A stretch of 64,000 bases of DNA from a virus, in IMG/VR virus record IMGVR_UViG_3300020469_000044, positions 1-64,000 of that record. One strand, written 5' to 3'. The notes under the pieces were generated by a model that was not told the origin of the DNA, searched no databases, and was given only the letters and a program-made list of their open reading frames with translations. Shown one piece after another: positions 15,120 to 24,335 of this stretch; the stretch's first letter is position 1; the number at the start of each line of letters is the position of its first letter. A program made the translations under genes and the position numbers.

Positions 15120-18100
15120 TACCAAGCTAAGTTTCTTTTCTTAAGTTTACCTAAACGATCTTTAATCTCTTTAGCGTATTTCTTCATTTCATCACTGTAG
15201 TATTTTACTGTCCAAGTATCTTCTTTGTCTTCTTTTGCATTTGCAACAGTGTCAGCAGCTTTAGCCCATCTTTCATAGTCTTGCATTAAATTGTTTGTAA
15301 AGTTATTTAAGTCAGAAATTCTGTAAGCCTTTCCATCTGCACCTGTTCCCATGATAAATTCTCCATATTTATTAACTTCTCTCTTCTTAACGCCATCTGC
15401 CATTATTTTAGCAACTTCCTCAATTGCTCCTACTACTAAATCATCAATTGGAAGTGAATTTGCTCTTTGCTGTAAGATTGCTTTATACTTTTCCATGTTA
15501 TGATTTTTAAATTCTTTAGGGTCCATTAATGCAGTAGCTCCTGATTTTTGCTCTCTTCTTTTAACTTGTAAATCTCTTGAATCTGGCAATGCAGCTGTAT
15601 TAATTACAAATGCAGCATCAGCAAGGTCTATCATTCTTTTTACATTATAAACTCCAGTAGAGTCATAACCTTTATATTTTTTATTAATTCCAATATCAGA
15701 TTGAGAGCGTTTATCATTTGGAGTTAAAGAATAACCTGTTTTACCTGATTTTCTATCATAATGGTGTGTCATATATGCAACTTCTTTTCCCATGCCTATA
15801 CCGAGAATAGTGTTTGCTGGGAATTTTAAATTACTTTCAATGTACCTGTTATCATATTTGTCAGCATAGGGGTTTTCCTTTTCTTGAGTTGTATAATAAA
15901 CTACTAGGCCTTCTGCTTTTTTACCTTGCTTTGGATCGATGTCTATTATTTGCTCGTCTTTAATTTGGTCTAATCTAATTTTACTAAAGCCGTAAATTGC
16001 TTTTAGTATTTTTGCATTTCCCTGTTTCATAGAAAGAAGACCTCTAAGCTTAGAACTTTTAAGTGCTTCATTAATATCTAAAGATTCGTTAACGAATTGC
16101 TGAAAGCTAGCGTGTATTGTGTTTTCTTCTATTTTATTTGATTCATATTGCTGTACCATTTGATAATGCGATTTTATAAAATTAAGAAATTTTTCATAAG
16201 AATCCTTTTGAGTTTTTGGAGTATCAAATGCTTTAAACTTATCATGTTTAAATACTTTCTTTATAAAGTCTTCTACATTTTTTGCCGTTCTTGCGATACC
16301 TGTTAACTTTGCAGTAAAGCTTTCGTCTAATTTAAAAGATTCTAGATAATCTTCTCCACCTTGTTCGAAGTCATCCATTGCAGCTTCTAATTCCTTTTTA
16401 GAAAAACCTGCTTTTTTGCCAGCTTTCATATATTCCTTTTCATCTTTAAATGAATCTATATTTGCTGTAAACCAATCTTTTATAGATTTTTCATTAAGAG
16501 ATTCATTTATAAACTGATCAAAGTCTGTATATATTGTTGATTCTTTCATTGCTTTTGACTGTTGTTTAAGTTCTTCATATTCACCCTTAAGGTTTTTTGT
16601 ATATCTATCAATTCCCCAATTAAATGAAGCCTTAAAAATATGTTCAAATGGAAGTCCATTATATTTTCTACCGTATGCTGATTGACTTAACCAGTCTAAG
16701 TATGCCTGGGCCATTTCTTTAGAAAGTTTAATACCTTCAACCTCCGATGCAAAACCTTTAGCAACGTCTTTTAACATTTGAGTTGCTTTTGCTCTTTCAT
16801 TGATTTCTACCGATTCTTTGATACCTAAAAAGTCTGCTGCTGCAGATTTAAGTTCTGCATAAGTATATTTTCCTTTTAATGCATCGCTAAGAATAGTTCC
16901 TTCTTTTTTACCACCTCCAACATACATTGATACATGATCGAAGCCTAACCAATCTCCTCCTGAAAATTCATGATCTGGATTCATACCTAATTCTACTGAA
17001 AGAGTATATGATAAAGACCTTTTTCCAATAAATTGATCGTTATAACCGAGTTTTCCGGCTTTTACATATCCGGCTGGATTGACCTTTGCCTCGTTAATGT
17101 TTTCTTTTTTTATATTTGTTTTAATATTTTCGTCCATTTTATCACCGTTAGGTTTTTTACCAGTTTTAATAGCATAAGAAACTACTTCCTTAGTATTAAA
17201 TGCAGGTTTTGGAGCCTTACCTCCATTATATTCTTTATCCCATTTTGCAATAGATTTATCATCTTCTAAATCAAATTCACCATTCTTATATGCTTCAATT
17301 GCTTTCATAGTAAATTGAGAGTCCCAAGATTTTGGTGCCTTAGCTTCATTAACTGATTCTGTCATTACTAACGCTATATCTTTATAATCTATCTCATACT
17401 CATCTCCATCTTGGTCAACTGCAAATACTGATTTATCATGCCACATCTCAGCATTATCATCATTGTTAGAATCAGGATTGTAGATGATGTATTCTTTTCC
17501 ATCTCCGGTTTGAATTGTTGCATCGTCTGCATCACCTAATCTTTTTAATAATTTTTTCTTATCATATCTAGCTTCATTAACTGATTCTAAAATATCAAAT
17601 ATGTGAAAACCTCCACCTGTCATTTTATCTGACCATTCAACATGCTTAAGTTCAACATCTGGCTCAACCTTCTTAATAGAATCAATTACCGTTTGTGGGT
17701 TAATCTTGTAACCATACATGATTTGAATTCTTTTCTTGTTAAGTTTAGTAATTTTTGGCTTAGTATTACCTGTGTAGTCTATTGCCAATTGATATGCAAT
17801 ATCAGATTTGTTTAAAGCTTCATCTAATGATTCTTTAGCAAGCTTGCCAAAATGTTTCTTAAAAAAAGTAATAAAGTCTTTGGTACTGTCATCCATGTGT
17901 CCAACCTTTAAACCATTATGAGCAGCGTTTATTACACTACCATCATCTATAATCATATAAGTGCCTCCATCAAATTCATCTCCATCATAATCTAAATCAA
18001 ATGAATCTTCCTCTAATGTTTTCATGTTAACTGTACATTTAACTTTGTCAACTTTACTTATTGCTTCTGCAATTTTTTTAGCAACTTCTAATGTTTCATC

Positions 18101-18433
18101 CTTTGTAAGTCCCATAGGTTTTTTAGTTCCTATTGCTTCATTTACAGGTTGAATAGTTTTAAGAACTTTTTTACCATAACCTGAAAGGCTTACGCCGTCT
18201 TCTTCTATTTTAAAAAATCTTTTATTTCCTCTTGTCCATTTTGATGGAGCTAAAGAGTGTTGACTGACTATTTCATTAAATTCATCAACTGTAATTTTAC
18301 CGTCCTTTAATGCTTCGATAATTGCATTTCTAACTCTAGCTGAATTGCCTACGGTTTTAGCGGGATGTGCTTCAGTATATCTTCTTTTAAGAGTTATATT
18401 TTTTTCATTTAAAAAATCTTTGAATGTTGCCAT
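15119..18433 (-). CDS. Giant head-targeted polyprotein with multiple prohead-protease sites
   Basis: 1,104 aa. It starts MATFKDFLNEKN, matching the head-targeting N-terminus. Short cleavage-like motifs recur about every 55-105 residues: PVNE-A (99), SLDE-A (205), SVNE-A (287), SVNE-A (363), NINE-A (448), EINE-R (546), FINE-S (644), KLDE-S (704), FVNE-S (783) and DINE-A (789). These match the T4 gp21 rule (hydrophobic-x-Glu before a small residue). The segments between are unlike one another, each about the size of a small domain. Residues 790-1104 form the largest piece (GLVVYYTTQEKENPYADKY, then ALPDSRDLQVKRREQKSGA), which I do not recognise. I infer a polyprotein packaged in the prohead and cut into about ten small proteins. 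The promoter motif is 29 nt upstream. Confidence 0.7.
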   Translation of the reverse strand: MATFKDFLNEKNITLKRRYTEAHPAKTVGNSARVRNAIIEALKDGKITVDEFNEIVSQHSLAPSKWTRGNKRFFKIEEDGVSLSGYGKKVLKTIQPVNEAIGTKKPMGLTKDETLEVAKKIAEAISKVDKVKCTVNMKTLEEDSFDLDYDGDEFDGGTYMIIDDGSVINAAHNGLKVGHMDDSTKDFITFFKKHFGKLAKESLDEALNKSDIAYQLAIDYTGNTKPKITKLNKKRIQIMYGYKINPQTVIDSIKKVEPDVELKHVEWSDKMTGGGFHIFDILESVNEARYDKKKLLKRLGDADDATIQTGDGKEYIIYNPDSNNDDNAEMWHDKSVFAVDQDGDEYEIDYKDIALVMTESVNEAKAPKSWDSQFTMKAIEAYKNGEFDLEDDKSIAKWDKEYNGGKAPKPAFNTKEVVSYAIKTGKKPNGDKMDENIKTNIKKENINEAKVNPAGYVKAGKLGYNDQFIGKRSLSYTLSVELGMNPDHEFSGGDWLGFDHVSMYVGGGKKEGTILSDALKGKYTYAELKSAAADFLGIKESVEINERAKATQMLKDVAKGFASEVEGIKLSKEMAQAYLDWLSQSAYGRKYNGLPFEHIFKASFNWGIDRYTKNLKGEYEELKQQSKAMKESTIYTDFDQFINESLNEKSIKDWFTANIDSFKDEKEYMKAGKKAGFSKKELEAAMDDFEQGGEDYLESFKLDESFTAKLTGIARTAKNVEDFIKKVFKHDKFKAFDTPKTQKDSYEKFLNFIKSHYQMVQQYESNKIEENTIHASFQQFVNESLDINEALKSSKLRGLLSMKQGNAKILKAIYGFSKIRLDQIKDEQIIDIDPKQGKKAEGLVVYYTTQEKENPYADKYDNRYIESNLKFPANTILGIGMGKEVAYMTHHYDRKSGKTGYSLTPNDKRSQSDIGINKKYKGYDSTGVYNVKRMIDLADAAFVINTAALPDSRDLQVKRREQKSGATALMDPKEFKNHNMEKYKAILQQRANSLPIDDLVVGAIEEVAKIMADGVKKREVNKYGEFIMGTGADGKAYRISDLNNFTNNLMQDYERWAKAADTVANAKEDKEDTWTVKYYSDEMKKYAKEIKDRLGKLKKRNLAW

Positions 18434-18461
18434 TTTTATTTATTTATTTTTGTCCTATCTA

Positions 18462-18470
18462 TTATATATC
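18462..18470 (-). promoter_or_regulatory. GATATATAA motif, candidate late promoter
   Basis: Minus strand GATATATAA, 29 nt ahead of the polyprotein ATG, with an AAATAAATAAAAATG leader. It lies 4 nt before the upstream gene's stop at 18475. Confidence 0.55.
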
Positions 18471-18474
18471 AATA

Positions 18475-20046
18475 TTATCTAGACTCAAGTCCTATGTTTT
18501 TGTTGAATGGTTTGTTTGCGCTTGCTCCAGCATAAAACTGAAACTTAGCCGCTGCAAAATCTTTAATTTTAAATTCTAGGCCAGTTGACTTTCCACTGAC
18601 TAGTAAATATAATTGTTGAACTGTACTAACTCTATTTATCATTGAAGATAAACCATTGACATATGTTTTATTATCGTTTATTGTTCTTACTAATTCTTTA
18701 GAAAGAGGATAAAAAATAATACCAAATCTATCTTTATCTTTTAATCTTTTTTTATAGTATTGAATTGCTTTTAATTTATCAGTACATTCTCTTGGCCTAG
18801 ACTTAGACTTATTCCAAAACATATCCATAATTTGCCACCATTCATTAGGGTTCTTTTTGTACAAATCATCTATTTTTTTCATTAAACCAACTCTTTCAAG
18901 TTGAAGTGGCTTAATTCCTAAAGCATCTAAAATATATTTGTAACCTGAATTATTATTTTTATATAAAATTTGATTTGCTAAAACTATATGAGTTAACCAT
19001 ACTTCAGATTGTCTACCTGTATTTGGTTCTAAATAGCCTGCGTTTAATTTAGGGTTAGCAATAAGTTTAAGAATATTATCATAGGTTAGCTTTTCTTCTT
19101 TATTTAATTCCATGGCGCCTTCTTCATTTGAGTTAGAAACCCTATCATCTATTATTCTTGCCATTGCAGCAATAGAAGGAGTTCCTCCTTTACGGCCTGC
19201 CTTTGAAGATACTGACCAACCGTCAAAATAAAAGTCAACTAATGCTGCATTTGCATCTGTTGGAAAACTTAAACCTTTACCAGGATCTTTTACAACTGAA
19301 AATAAAAAGATACCTCCTAATATTTCTCCAAAATCATTTGCTATTTTTTTAAGAGACTTTTCATCTATGTTATATTCTTGTTGTAAATTTTTACCAAAAT
19401 CTAAATTAAACTTTTTACCTGCCTTTTTTAGAAATTTACTTAAATCATCATATTTTGAAATAGAAGCTTGGTCTCTAGTATATTCTACTAATTTTATAAG
19501 GTACTCTGTGTAATTTTTTGGAAAAGTTTGAGCATATTTTCTTTTTAAATTCTCTATAGTTACTGTGCATATTTCATCTGCTGTTTCGTAAGTTCCTTCT
19601 TCTAAGTCAAGAGCAACTGGTGTTAATTTTCCACCGGAAACTGGCGCCTTTTCGCCCGAAGCGGTTTTACCTATATTACTAACAATACTGTATTCTTCCC
19701 CTTTTAAAAACTCAGTTGTTCCTACACTAATGTTTTTTAATATTGTAATAACTGCTGTTGCGAATTGACCTGATAGAGACTTTTCATCTCCTTTTTGATA
19801 TATGTCTATTTTAAAAGAAATGTCAGGTAAACCCGCATCCATTAACATTTTTTCTAAATTGTCAGTTGGGTCTACTCCTAAATCTGCTCTTAAAGATTCT
19901 CCAGTTTTAGCCTTTCCAACTGCTCCTTTATAAGAAGTCAATTGCATCCAATTATTATAAGCTGGCTCAAACCATTTTCTTTTATACTTGTCCCTAGACT
20001 CATATAACTTATTTAATTGGATTTGAAAATTAGTTCTTATGCTCAT
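18475..20046 (-). CDS. Uncharacterised 523-aa protein of the packaged-protein block
   Basis: Start taken at the ATG at 20046 (MSIRTNFQIQLNKLYESRDK); the longer reading from 20070 needs a TTG start. 523 aa, soluble, no signal peptide or membrane segment. The most distinctive stretch is NAALVDFYFDGWSVSSKAGRKGGTPS-like sequence (about residues 265-292), with Asp, Ser, Lys and Gly residues that could form an active site; some phosphodiesterase or nuclease folds use a similar strand-SxK layout, but I cannot place it. It lies between the ligase-NMNAT fusion and the polyprotein, 4 nt after the former, so it is likely expressed late with them. Confidence 0.6.
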   Translation of the reverse strand: MSIRTNFQIQLNKLYESRDKYKRKWFEPAYNNWMQLTSYKGAVGKAKTGESLRADLGVDPTDNLEKMLMDAGLPDISFKIDIYQKGDEKSLSGQFATAVITILKNISVGTTEFLKGEEYSIVSNIGKTASGEKAPVSGGKLTPVALDLEEGTYETADEICTVTIENLKRKYAQTFPKNYTEYLIKLVEYTRDQASISKYDDLSKFLKKAGKKFNLDFGKNLQQEYNIDEKSLKKIANDFGEILGGIFLFSVVKDPGKGLSFPTDANAALVDFYFDGWSVSSKAGRKGGTPSIAAMARIIDDRVSNSNEEGAMELNKEEKLTYDNILKLIANPKLNAGYLEPNTGRQSEVWLTHIVLANQILYKNNNSGYKYILDALGIKPLQLERVGLMKKIDDLYKKNPNEWWQIMDMFWNKSKSRPRECTDKLKAIQYYKKRLKDKDRFGIIFYPLSKELVRTINDNKTYVNGLSSMINRVSTVQQLYLLVSGKSTGLEFKIKDFAAAKFQFYAGASANKPFNKNIGLESR

Positions 20047-20050
20047 ATCT

Positions 20051-21886
20051 TTATTTCTTAAATTCAGCAAACGTTAAAACCTGCTCTTGCATTTCAACAC
20101 TTTCTTCCATTGTTTGTTTTAATAATTCGTACATTTTATGCATTGACTTTGGCGTCATAGACTTAAACGTTCTTTCATCTCCATCTAATAAGGCGTTTCT
20201 TACCTTTGTTGCACTAATGTTATCGTCTGTTCTTGGAATTTCTTCTAATCTAAAATCTTCATCAACTCCTAATTCTTCTCTGTATTTTGGGTTATTAACT
20301 TGATAGCCATATGTTTTCATTCTATCACTACCTGTTCCCCAAAGTACTGGTTCATATTTAGGTCTCATTGCATTGAACATTTTATCAATTGCGCCAGTAT
20401 CTATTACATAAACCGTTTCAATAGGATATTCTCTCATCACCTGTTTTATCATATTGACTTGCATTGTTTCATCAAATGGTCTTTTAAAACTGTCTTCTTT
20501 CTTTTTAGTTTTAGATTTGACTAAAAATATAACAGTTGGCAATCCATTTTGCTTATGTAAATGTTCAACAACTTTAACATGGCCTAATGTGAATGGTTGA
20601 AACCTACCTACAAACATATTAACTTCTTTGGCACCTTTTTCTTTGTGCTTTATTTTTAAACCTTCATTGATAGGATTTATTTGACCTTTAAGTGTATCGT
20701 TAATTTTAAAAGTTTTAAAATCCATTACACCGTCTTCCTCTACCTTTTCGTAAATTCTTGTTTCTATCTTTTCTATAATAGTGTTTAAGCTATTAAATGT
20801 ATCGCCGGCTAAAACTCCATTTTCTTTTTGTCTTTTCTTTCTAAAAGTACCTAATGTAATTTTAAGTAGCTCAGCAACTTCTCTTGATTCATTAACAAGT
20901 CTGATAGTTTCTTGATTTGTTATCATCTTTGGGTTTAAATCAAACTCTTCATTGTTTGCAAACTCTGCACTATTAAAATCCATACCGATAAAACTTGCTC
21001 CATTGTCTTTTATAAATGAATTAAAACCTGCTGTCATTAATTCTAAATATCTCTCATCTACTTCTTTACTTTCAAGCTGTATTTCACTAAAATCAAATGA
21101 GTTAAAGTATTCAATGAGCTTTACTACTGTAATTTGATATGCATCGGAACTTTTTCTTTCTGCAGCTTCTTTATTTTCTTTTAGGGGACTTTGTAATTTA
21201 AAGTTCTTTAATGTTTTTCCATCAGCAAAACTTATTACTAAACCATCTATGTCTTTATGAATGTCATTATTTAACATTGACTTATACATAGACTCATTAA
21301 ATACTGTAAACATTCTATATGAAAAACTAAAGTCTTCTAATTTCATTCTAGCCTGTTCTCCTTGTAAACTTAGTATATTAACTAACTTTTCCTTTTGATG
21401 ATCTGAAAGGACACCTTCAAAAACAACTTCAGGAGATTGTACTTCTAATATTTTTGCCCATTTTTCTAGAATTCTTGGATCTCTAAGAACTTTTTTAATT
21501 TGAGTTCTATCTTCATTAAGAACTTGAATGTGTGTTAATATAAGGTTATTTTTTGGCAGCATATCATATTCAATATCTACTGTCTTTTCACTAACCATAT
21601 AGTCAAATCCAAATTTCCAATCATTTGGCATTTGCTGAATTTGTTCGTCTAGTAAAGCGTTAAAGTGGCCAATTCCTCTTTCATAATAAGAAACTATTGT
21701 TCTATCTATTTTATTAAGAGGCTGTTTATTACCTGATTTATAAAACTGCAAAAGCCTGTCTTCTCTTCTTATATGAAGACTACTTGCTTGAATTTTTTCA
21801 GTTACTAAACACTTTTGGTTTAGTAGACTATTAAAGTCTTCTTTTTCAACTGAATCATAATATGTTCTTAAATCTTGTAATGCCAT
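20051..21886 (-). CDS. Nucleic-acid-ligase-like domain fused to NMN-adenylyltransferase-like domain
   Basis: 611 aa, two enzymatic parts. Residues 1-240 resemble covalent nucleotidyltransferases (DNA/RNA ligases): a motif I-like TEKIQASSLHIRR with K31, FEGVL (156-160), motif IV DGLVISF (214-220) and a motif V-like NFKLQ (228-232). Motif I is KIQA rather than KxDG, so the activity is uncertain. Residues 423-611 match NadM-type nucleotidyltransferases: GRFQPFTLGH (427-436, HxGH-like) and ISATKVR (557-563). Between them lie NPINE-G (408) and LVNE-S (333), prohead-protease-like sites, so the domains may separate in the head. It sits in the packaged-protein block. NAD salvage plus nucleic-acid end sealing on entry is a plausible but unproven role. 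Confidence 0.7.
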   Translation of the reverse strand: MALQDLRTYYDSVEKEDFNSLLNQKCLVTEKIQASSLHIRREDRLLQFYKSGNKQPLNKIDRTIVSYYERGIGHFNALLDEQIQQMPNDWKFGFDYMVSEKTVDIEYDMLPKNNLILTHIQVLNEDRTQIKKVLRDPRILEKWAKILEVQSPEVVFEGVLSDHQKEKLVNILSLQGEQARMKLEDFSFSYRMFTVFNESMYKSMLNNDIHKDIDGLVISFADGKTLKNFKLQSPLKENKEAAERKSSDAYQITVVKLIEYFNSFDFSEIQLESKEVDERYLELMTAGFNSFIKDNGASFIGMDFNSAEFANNEEFDLNPKMITNQETIRLVNESREVAELLKITLGTFRKKRQKENGVLAGDTFNSLNTIIEKIETRIYEKVEEDGVMDFKTFKINDTLKGQINPINEGLKIKHKEKGAKEVNMFVGRFQPFTLGHVKVVEHLHKQNGLPTVIFLVKSKTKKKEDSFKRPFDETMQVNMIKQVMREYPIETVYVIDTGAIDKMFNAMRPKYEPVLWGTGSDRMKTYGYQVNNPKYREELGVDEDFRLEEIPRTDDNISATKVRNALLDGDERTFKSMTPKSMHKMYELLKQTMEESVEMQEQVLTFAEFKK

Positions 21887-21892
21887 TTCTTT

Positions 21893-22474
21893 TTATTTAG
21901 TCCAACCGTCAGGTGTTGATGAGATAGAAGTTTTAAAGCCCATTGACTTTACTTTCTTTGCTATCATCTCAACTCCTTTAGTTATTTTGTCAAACATTTC
22001 AACGTCTTTATCTTCAACTTTACTATATTCCTCAGGGTGTCTAATTTGTCTAGGGATATTTAAGTAAAATTCAAAACCATTTTTTGGAGAATATACATAT
22101 CCCATATCAGATGCGGAACCGTTTCCATATCTATAAAAACTAAACTTATTATATGCATCGCTTGGTATTTTTCTTTTTAAACTCCAAAAAGCGTCGTTAA
22201 CATACTTATATGCTTTAATTTCATTTGTTGTTGGAACTCCGTATTTTTTAATATATTTATCAATTGACTTTGAGTCTGATGAATAAACTGATAACACTCT
22301 AGAATTTGTTGCGTCATTTGCTCTAGCCGATGAACCGTCCCATGTCCACGGTGTTAGTGTCATAACTGAATAGTCTCTTGATCTATTACTAAAGATAACG
22401 TCTCTTGGAAAAAAGAATGCAACATTAGCTTGAGCTTCGTTTACAAATTCTTCAAATAGTTTTGTATGTTTCAT
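21893..22474 (-). CDS. Putative capsid-targeted internal protein
   Basis: 193 aa from the ATG at 22474 (MKHTKLFEEFVNEAQANV). I prefer it over a start 6 codons upstream because it places the head-targeting sequence first and sits exactly 3 nt after a GATAAATAT motif, as in six other genes. A cut after VNE (residue 13) would leave a 180-residue protein: a beta-rich start (VAFFFPRDVIFSNRSRDYSV), then YKYVNDAFWSLKRKIPSDAY and a helical end. I do not recognise the domain. Confidence 0.65.
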   Translation of the reverse strand: MKHTKLFEEFVNEAQANVAFFFPRDVIFSNRSRDYSVMTLTPWTWDGSSARANDATNSRVLSVYSSDSKSIDKYIKKYGVPTTNEIKAYKYVNDAFWSLKRKIPSDAYNKFSFYRYGNGSASDMGYVYSPKNGFEFYLNIPRQIRHPEEYSKVEDKDVEMFDKITKGVEMIAKKVKSMGFKTSISSTPDGWTK

Positions 22475-22477
22475 AAT

Positions 22478-22486
22478 ATATTTATC
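22478..22486 (-). promoter_or_regulatory. GATAAATAT motif 3 nt before ATG
   Basis: The minus strand reads GATAAATAT-ATT-ATG, the fixed-spacing form of the late motif. It lies inside the end of the ligase-like gene (22482-23747). Confidence 0.4.
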
Positions 22487-23747
22487 TTCCATATTTTATT
22501 ATACCCATAAGCTGGTTTATTGCAGCGAATGTACCTGTAAGTTTCATAATCTTACCTTTATATTTAAAGACTATTCCCTCTGTTGGTACAATACCTTCAA
22601 TACCTCCGATACTTTCTAGTCTTTCTAATTCTGCTTCGATCTTAGCAACTTGTTTTAAATCACCATTAAGTTTAACATTAGCAGCAGCTTTTCTAATCTT
22701 ATCGTGTAGGTTTTTCTTTTCTAAATCAGGATTTGCAGCAACAAAATTACTTGCATTTAATAATACGTCTTTTCCTAACTCTAAAAATAAGTTTTCGAAT
22801 GGTAAAATATTTTGCTTGTATTTTTTACCCTTTATCTTGTCAAACTCTTTTATTTTTTTCATTTGTTCAGGAGTGGCAAGTTTTTTCATAGCAACCATGT
22901 TCATAGTTTGCTTGTCATTATACGCCCATCTTAAAAATAAACCTTCTTTTAAATCACTTGGAATATCTGCAAAATCTTTTTCAATTTCTCTTCTCCACCA
23001 TGCTTCGTGATACATTTTAACCTCATCGCCGTCTGATAAATTAAATACATCTCTTAAATCATTTAATTTACTATGATAATAACTTTGTCTCTTTTCAAAA
23101 TCTACGTTTTTTTGAAGTTTTAATATCTGTGGTGGAATAATAGTAAATGTCTTTTGAACATCTGCCTCTATGCCTTTAAGAAGTCTTGCAAGTTTTGCAC
23201 CAGTTTGTTGTGACATTTTAGTAATATTACCTTTGCCATCTGTTTCTGCCATGCCGTGAAATTGAATAACATCTCTGTCATAATTAATTACGTTAGGGTT
23301 CTTAGAATAAATTAACTCCATATTAAGAAAGTTTTGACCATTCTTAAATTCTTGGTGATCGCTTAAACTTAATAATGCAGCTTCTAAATCAGTTGCAGCA
23401 TAGATAAAAGTATCTTCAACTAGTTTTGATGCATGGCCAGTAAACATTTTAATAACTCCATCTAAAGATACTGGAGCAAGTAGTTGTCCTTTATTTCTTG
23501 AGAAAAGAACTTGACCATCCTTTACTGTTACAAAAAAGTTTTGGCCATCTGTTTTTTCAGTAGGGCCTTCTTCAAAATGTATTTCGCCTTGTAATGAATT
23601 TGTAACAATAGTTTTAAAATCTTGGAAAGTTAAATCATTATAGTCAAAAGGATGTGGCATGTGGCCAGCAGCTCCTCCTTCTAAAATCAAATTACCCTCT
23701 ACTATCTGAGCCTTTTCGACTAGAAATTGTTTGTAAGTTAATAACAT
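22482..23747 (-). CDS. Head-targeted nucleic-acid ligase-like nucleotidyltransferase
   Basis: 421 aa. The N-terminus MLLTYKQFLVEKAQIVEG is the best match in the window to the T4 capsid-targeting sequence (cut expected after LVE, residue 11). The rest carries ligase motifs: motif I EKTDGQNFFV with K65 (KxDG), a motif III-like FLNMELIYSKNPN (140-152), motif IV EGIVFKYKG (390-398) and motif V MKLTG (401-405). This predicts an enzyme that adenylylates its lysine and seals DNA or RNA ends. The gap between motifs III and IV is larger than in T4 Rnl enzymes. Packaging of a ligase in the head would deliver it with the genome. Substrate unknown. Confidence 0.65.
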   Translation of the reverse strand: MLLTYKQFLVEKAQIVEGNLILEGGAAGHMPHPFDYNDLTFQDFKTIVTNSLQGEIHFEEGPTEKTDGQNFFVTVKDGQVLFSRNKGQLLAPVSLDGVIKMFTGHASKLVEDTFIYAATDLEAALLSLSDHQEFKNGQNFLNMELIYSKNPNVINYDRDVIQFHGMAETDGKGNITKMSQQTGAKLARLLKGIEADVQKTFTIIPPQILKLQKNVDFEKRQSYYHSKLNDLRDVFNLSDGDEVKMYHEAWWRREIEKDFADIPSDLKEGLFLRWAYNDKQTMNMVAMKKLATPEQMKKIKEFDKIKGKKYKQNILPFENLFLELGKDVLLNASNFVAANPDLEKKNLHDKIRKAAANVKLNGDLKQVAKIEAELERLESIGGIEGIVPTEGIVFKYKGKIMKLTGTFAAINQLMGIIKYGR

Positions 23748-23762
23748 GTTTATATTTTATTT

Positions 23763-24284
23763 TTATCCTAAAGATGATTGTAACATTCCTACAGCTGCAC
23801 CATAATCTCCGTCAGCTTTCTTTAACATTCCTTCTCCTGCTTCTTTAGCTTTAGCTTCGTCAAAATCATCGCCAAATGCTTCTTTATACATTGTCATAAC
23901 CATTTCCATAAAATCTTCATCAGATTTAACTTCAGCTTCTTCAACTTTAGCTTCAGTAACTTCATTAGATTCTTTTACTTTATAAGTTTCTCCATCTACT
24001 GTAAATTCTTTTTCACCTTTTTCTTTAGCATCTTTAACAGCAGCACCGAATGCATTACCTTCAGTTTCTACCTCATCAGTTTCACCAACTAATTTACTAA
24101 AAAATTCAGTTCTTTGTTCTTCAGCTATTTCAGCAACAGTAGATACTTCATACTCTGCTAATAGGTCAGCAAATCTTTGAGCTTCAGTTGTTCTCTTTGT
24201 AGTTGCTTCTTCTTTTAATTTAGTGTCCATTGCTGCTTTTCTAGTTTCAGAAAACGTAGCAAATGATTGAATTTGATTTTCCAT
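23763..24284 (-). CDS. Acidic prohead core/scaffold-like protein
   Basis: 173 aa, very rich in Glu, Lys and Ala with few aromatics, as in phage scaffold and internal core proteins. The N-terminus MENQIQSFATFSETRKAAM keeps the F-x-x-F spacing of the head-targeting signal. ESNEVTEAKVEEAEV in the middle offers Glu-Ala cleavage sites. The C-terminus (EAFGDDFDEAKAKEAGEGML) is helical. It is the first gene behind the promoter motif at 24317-24325 in the packaged-protein block. A gp22 or gp67-like role is inferred from composition and context only. Confidence 0.55.
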   Translation of the reverse strand: MENQIQSFATFSETRKAAMDTKLKEEATTKRTTEAQRFADLLAEYEVSTVAEIAEEQRTEFFSKLVGETDEVETEGNAFGAAVKDAKEKGEKEFTVDGETYKVKESNEVTEAKVEEAEVKSDEDFMEMVMTMYKEAFGDDFDEAKAKEAGEGMLKKADGDYGAAVGMLQSSLG

Positions 24285-24316
24285 ATTAATTTTATTTTTT
24301 TATTACTATAATATAA

Positions 24317-24325
24317 TTATATATC
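24317..24325 (-). promoter_or_regulatory. GATATATAA motif, candidate late promoter
   Basis: Minus strand GATATATAA, 33 nt ahead of the core-like protein ATG at 24284, between it and the uvsW stop. Separates replication genes from the packaged-protein block. Confidence 0.55.
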
Positions 24326-24335
24326 AACTTAAATG

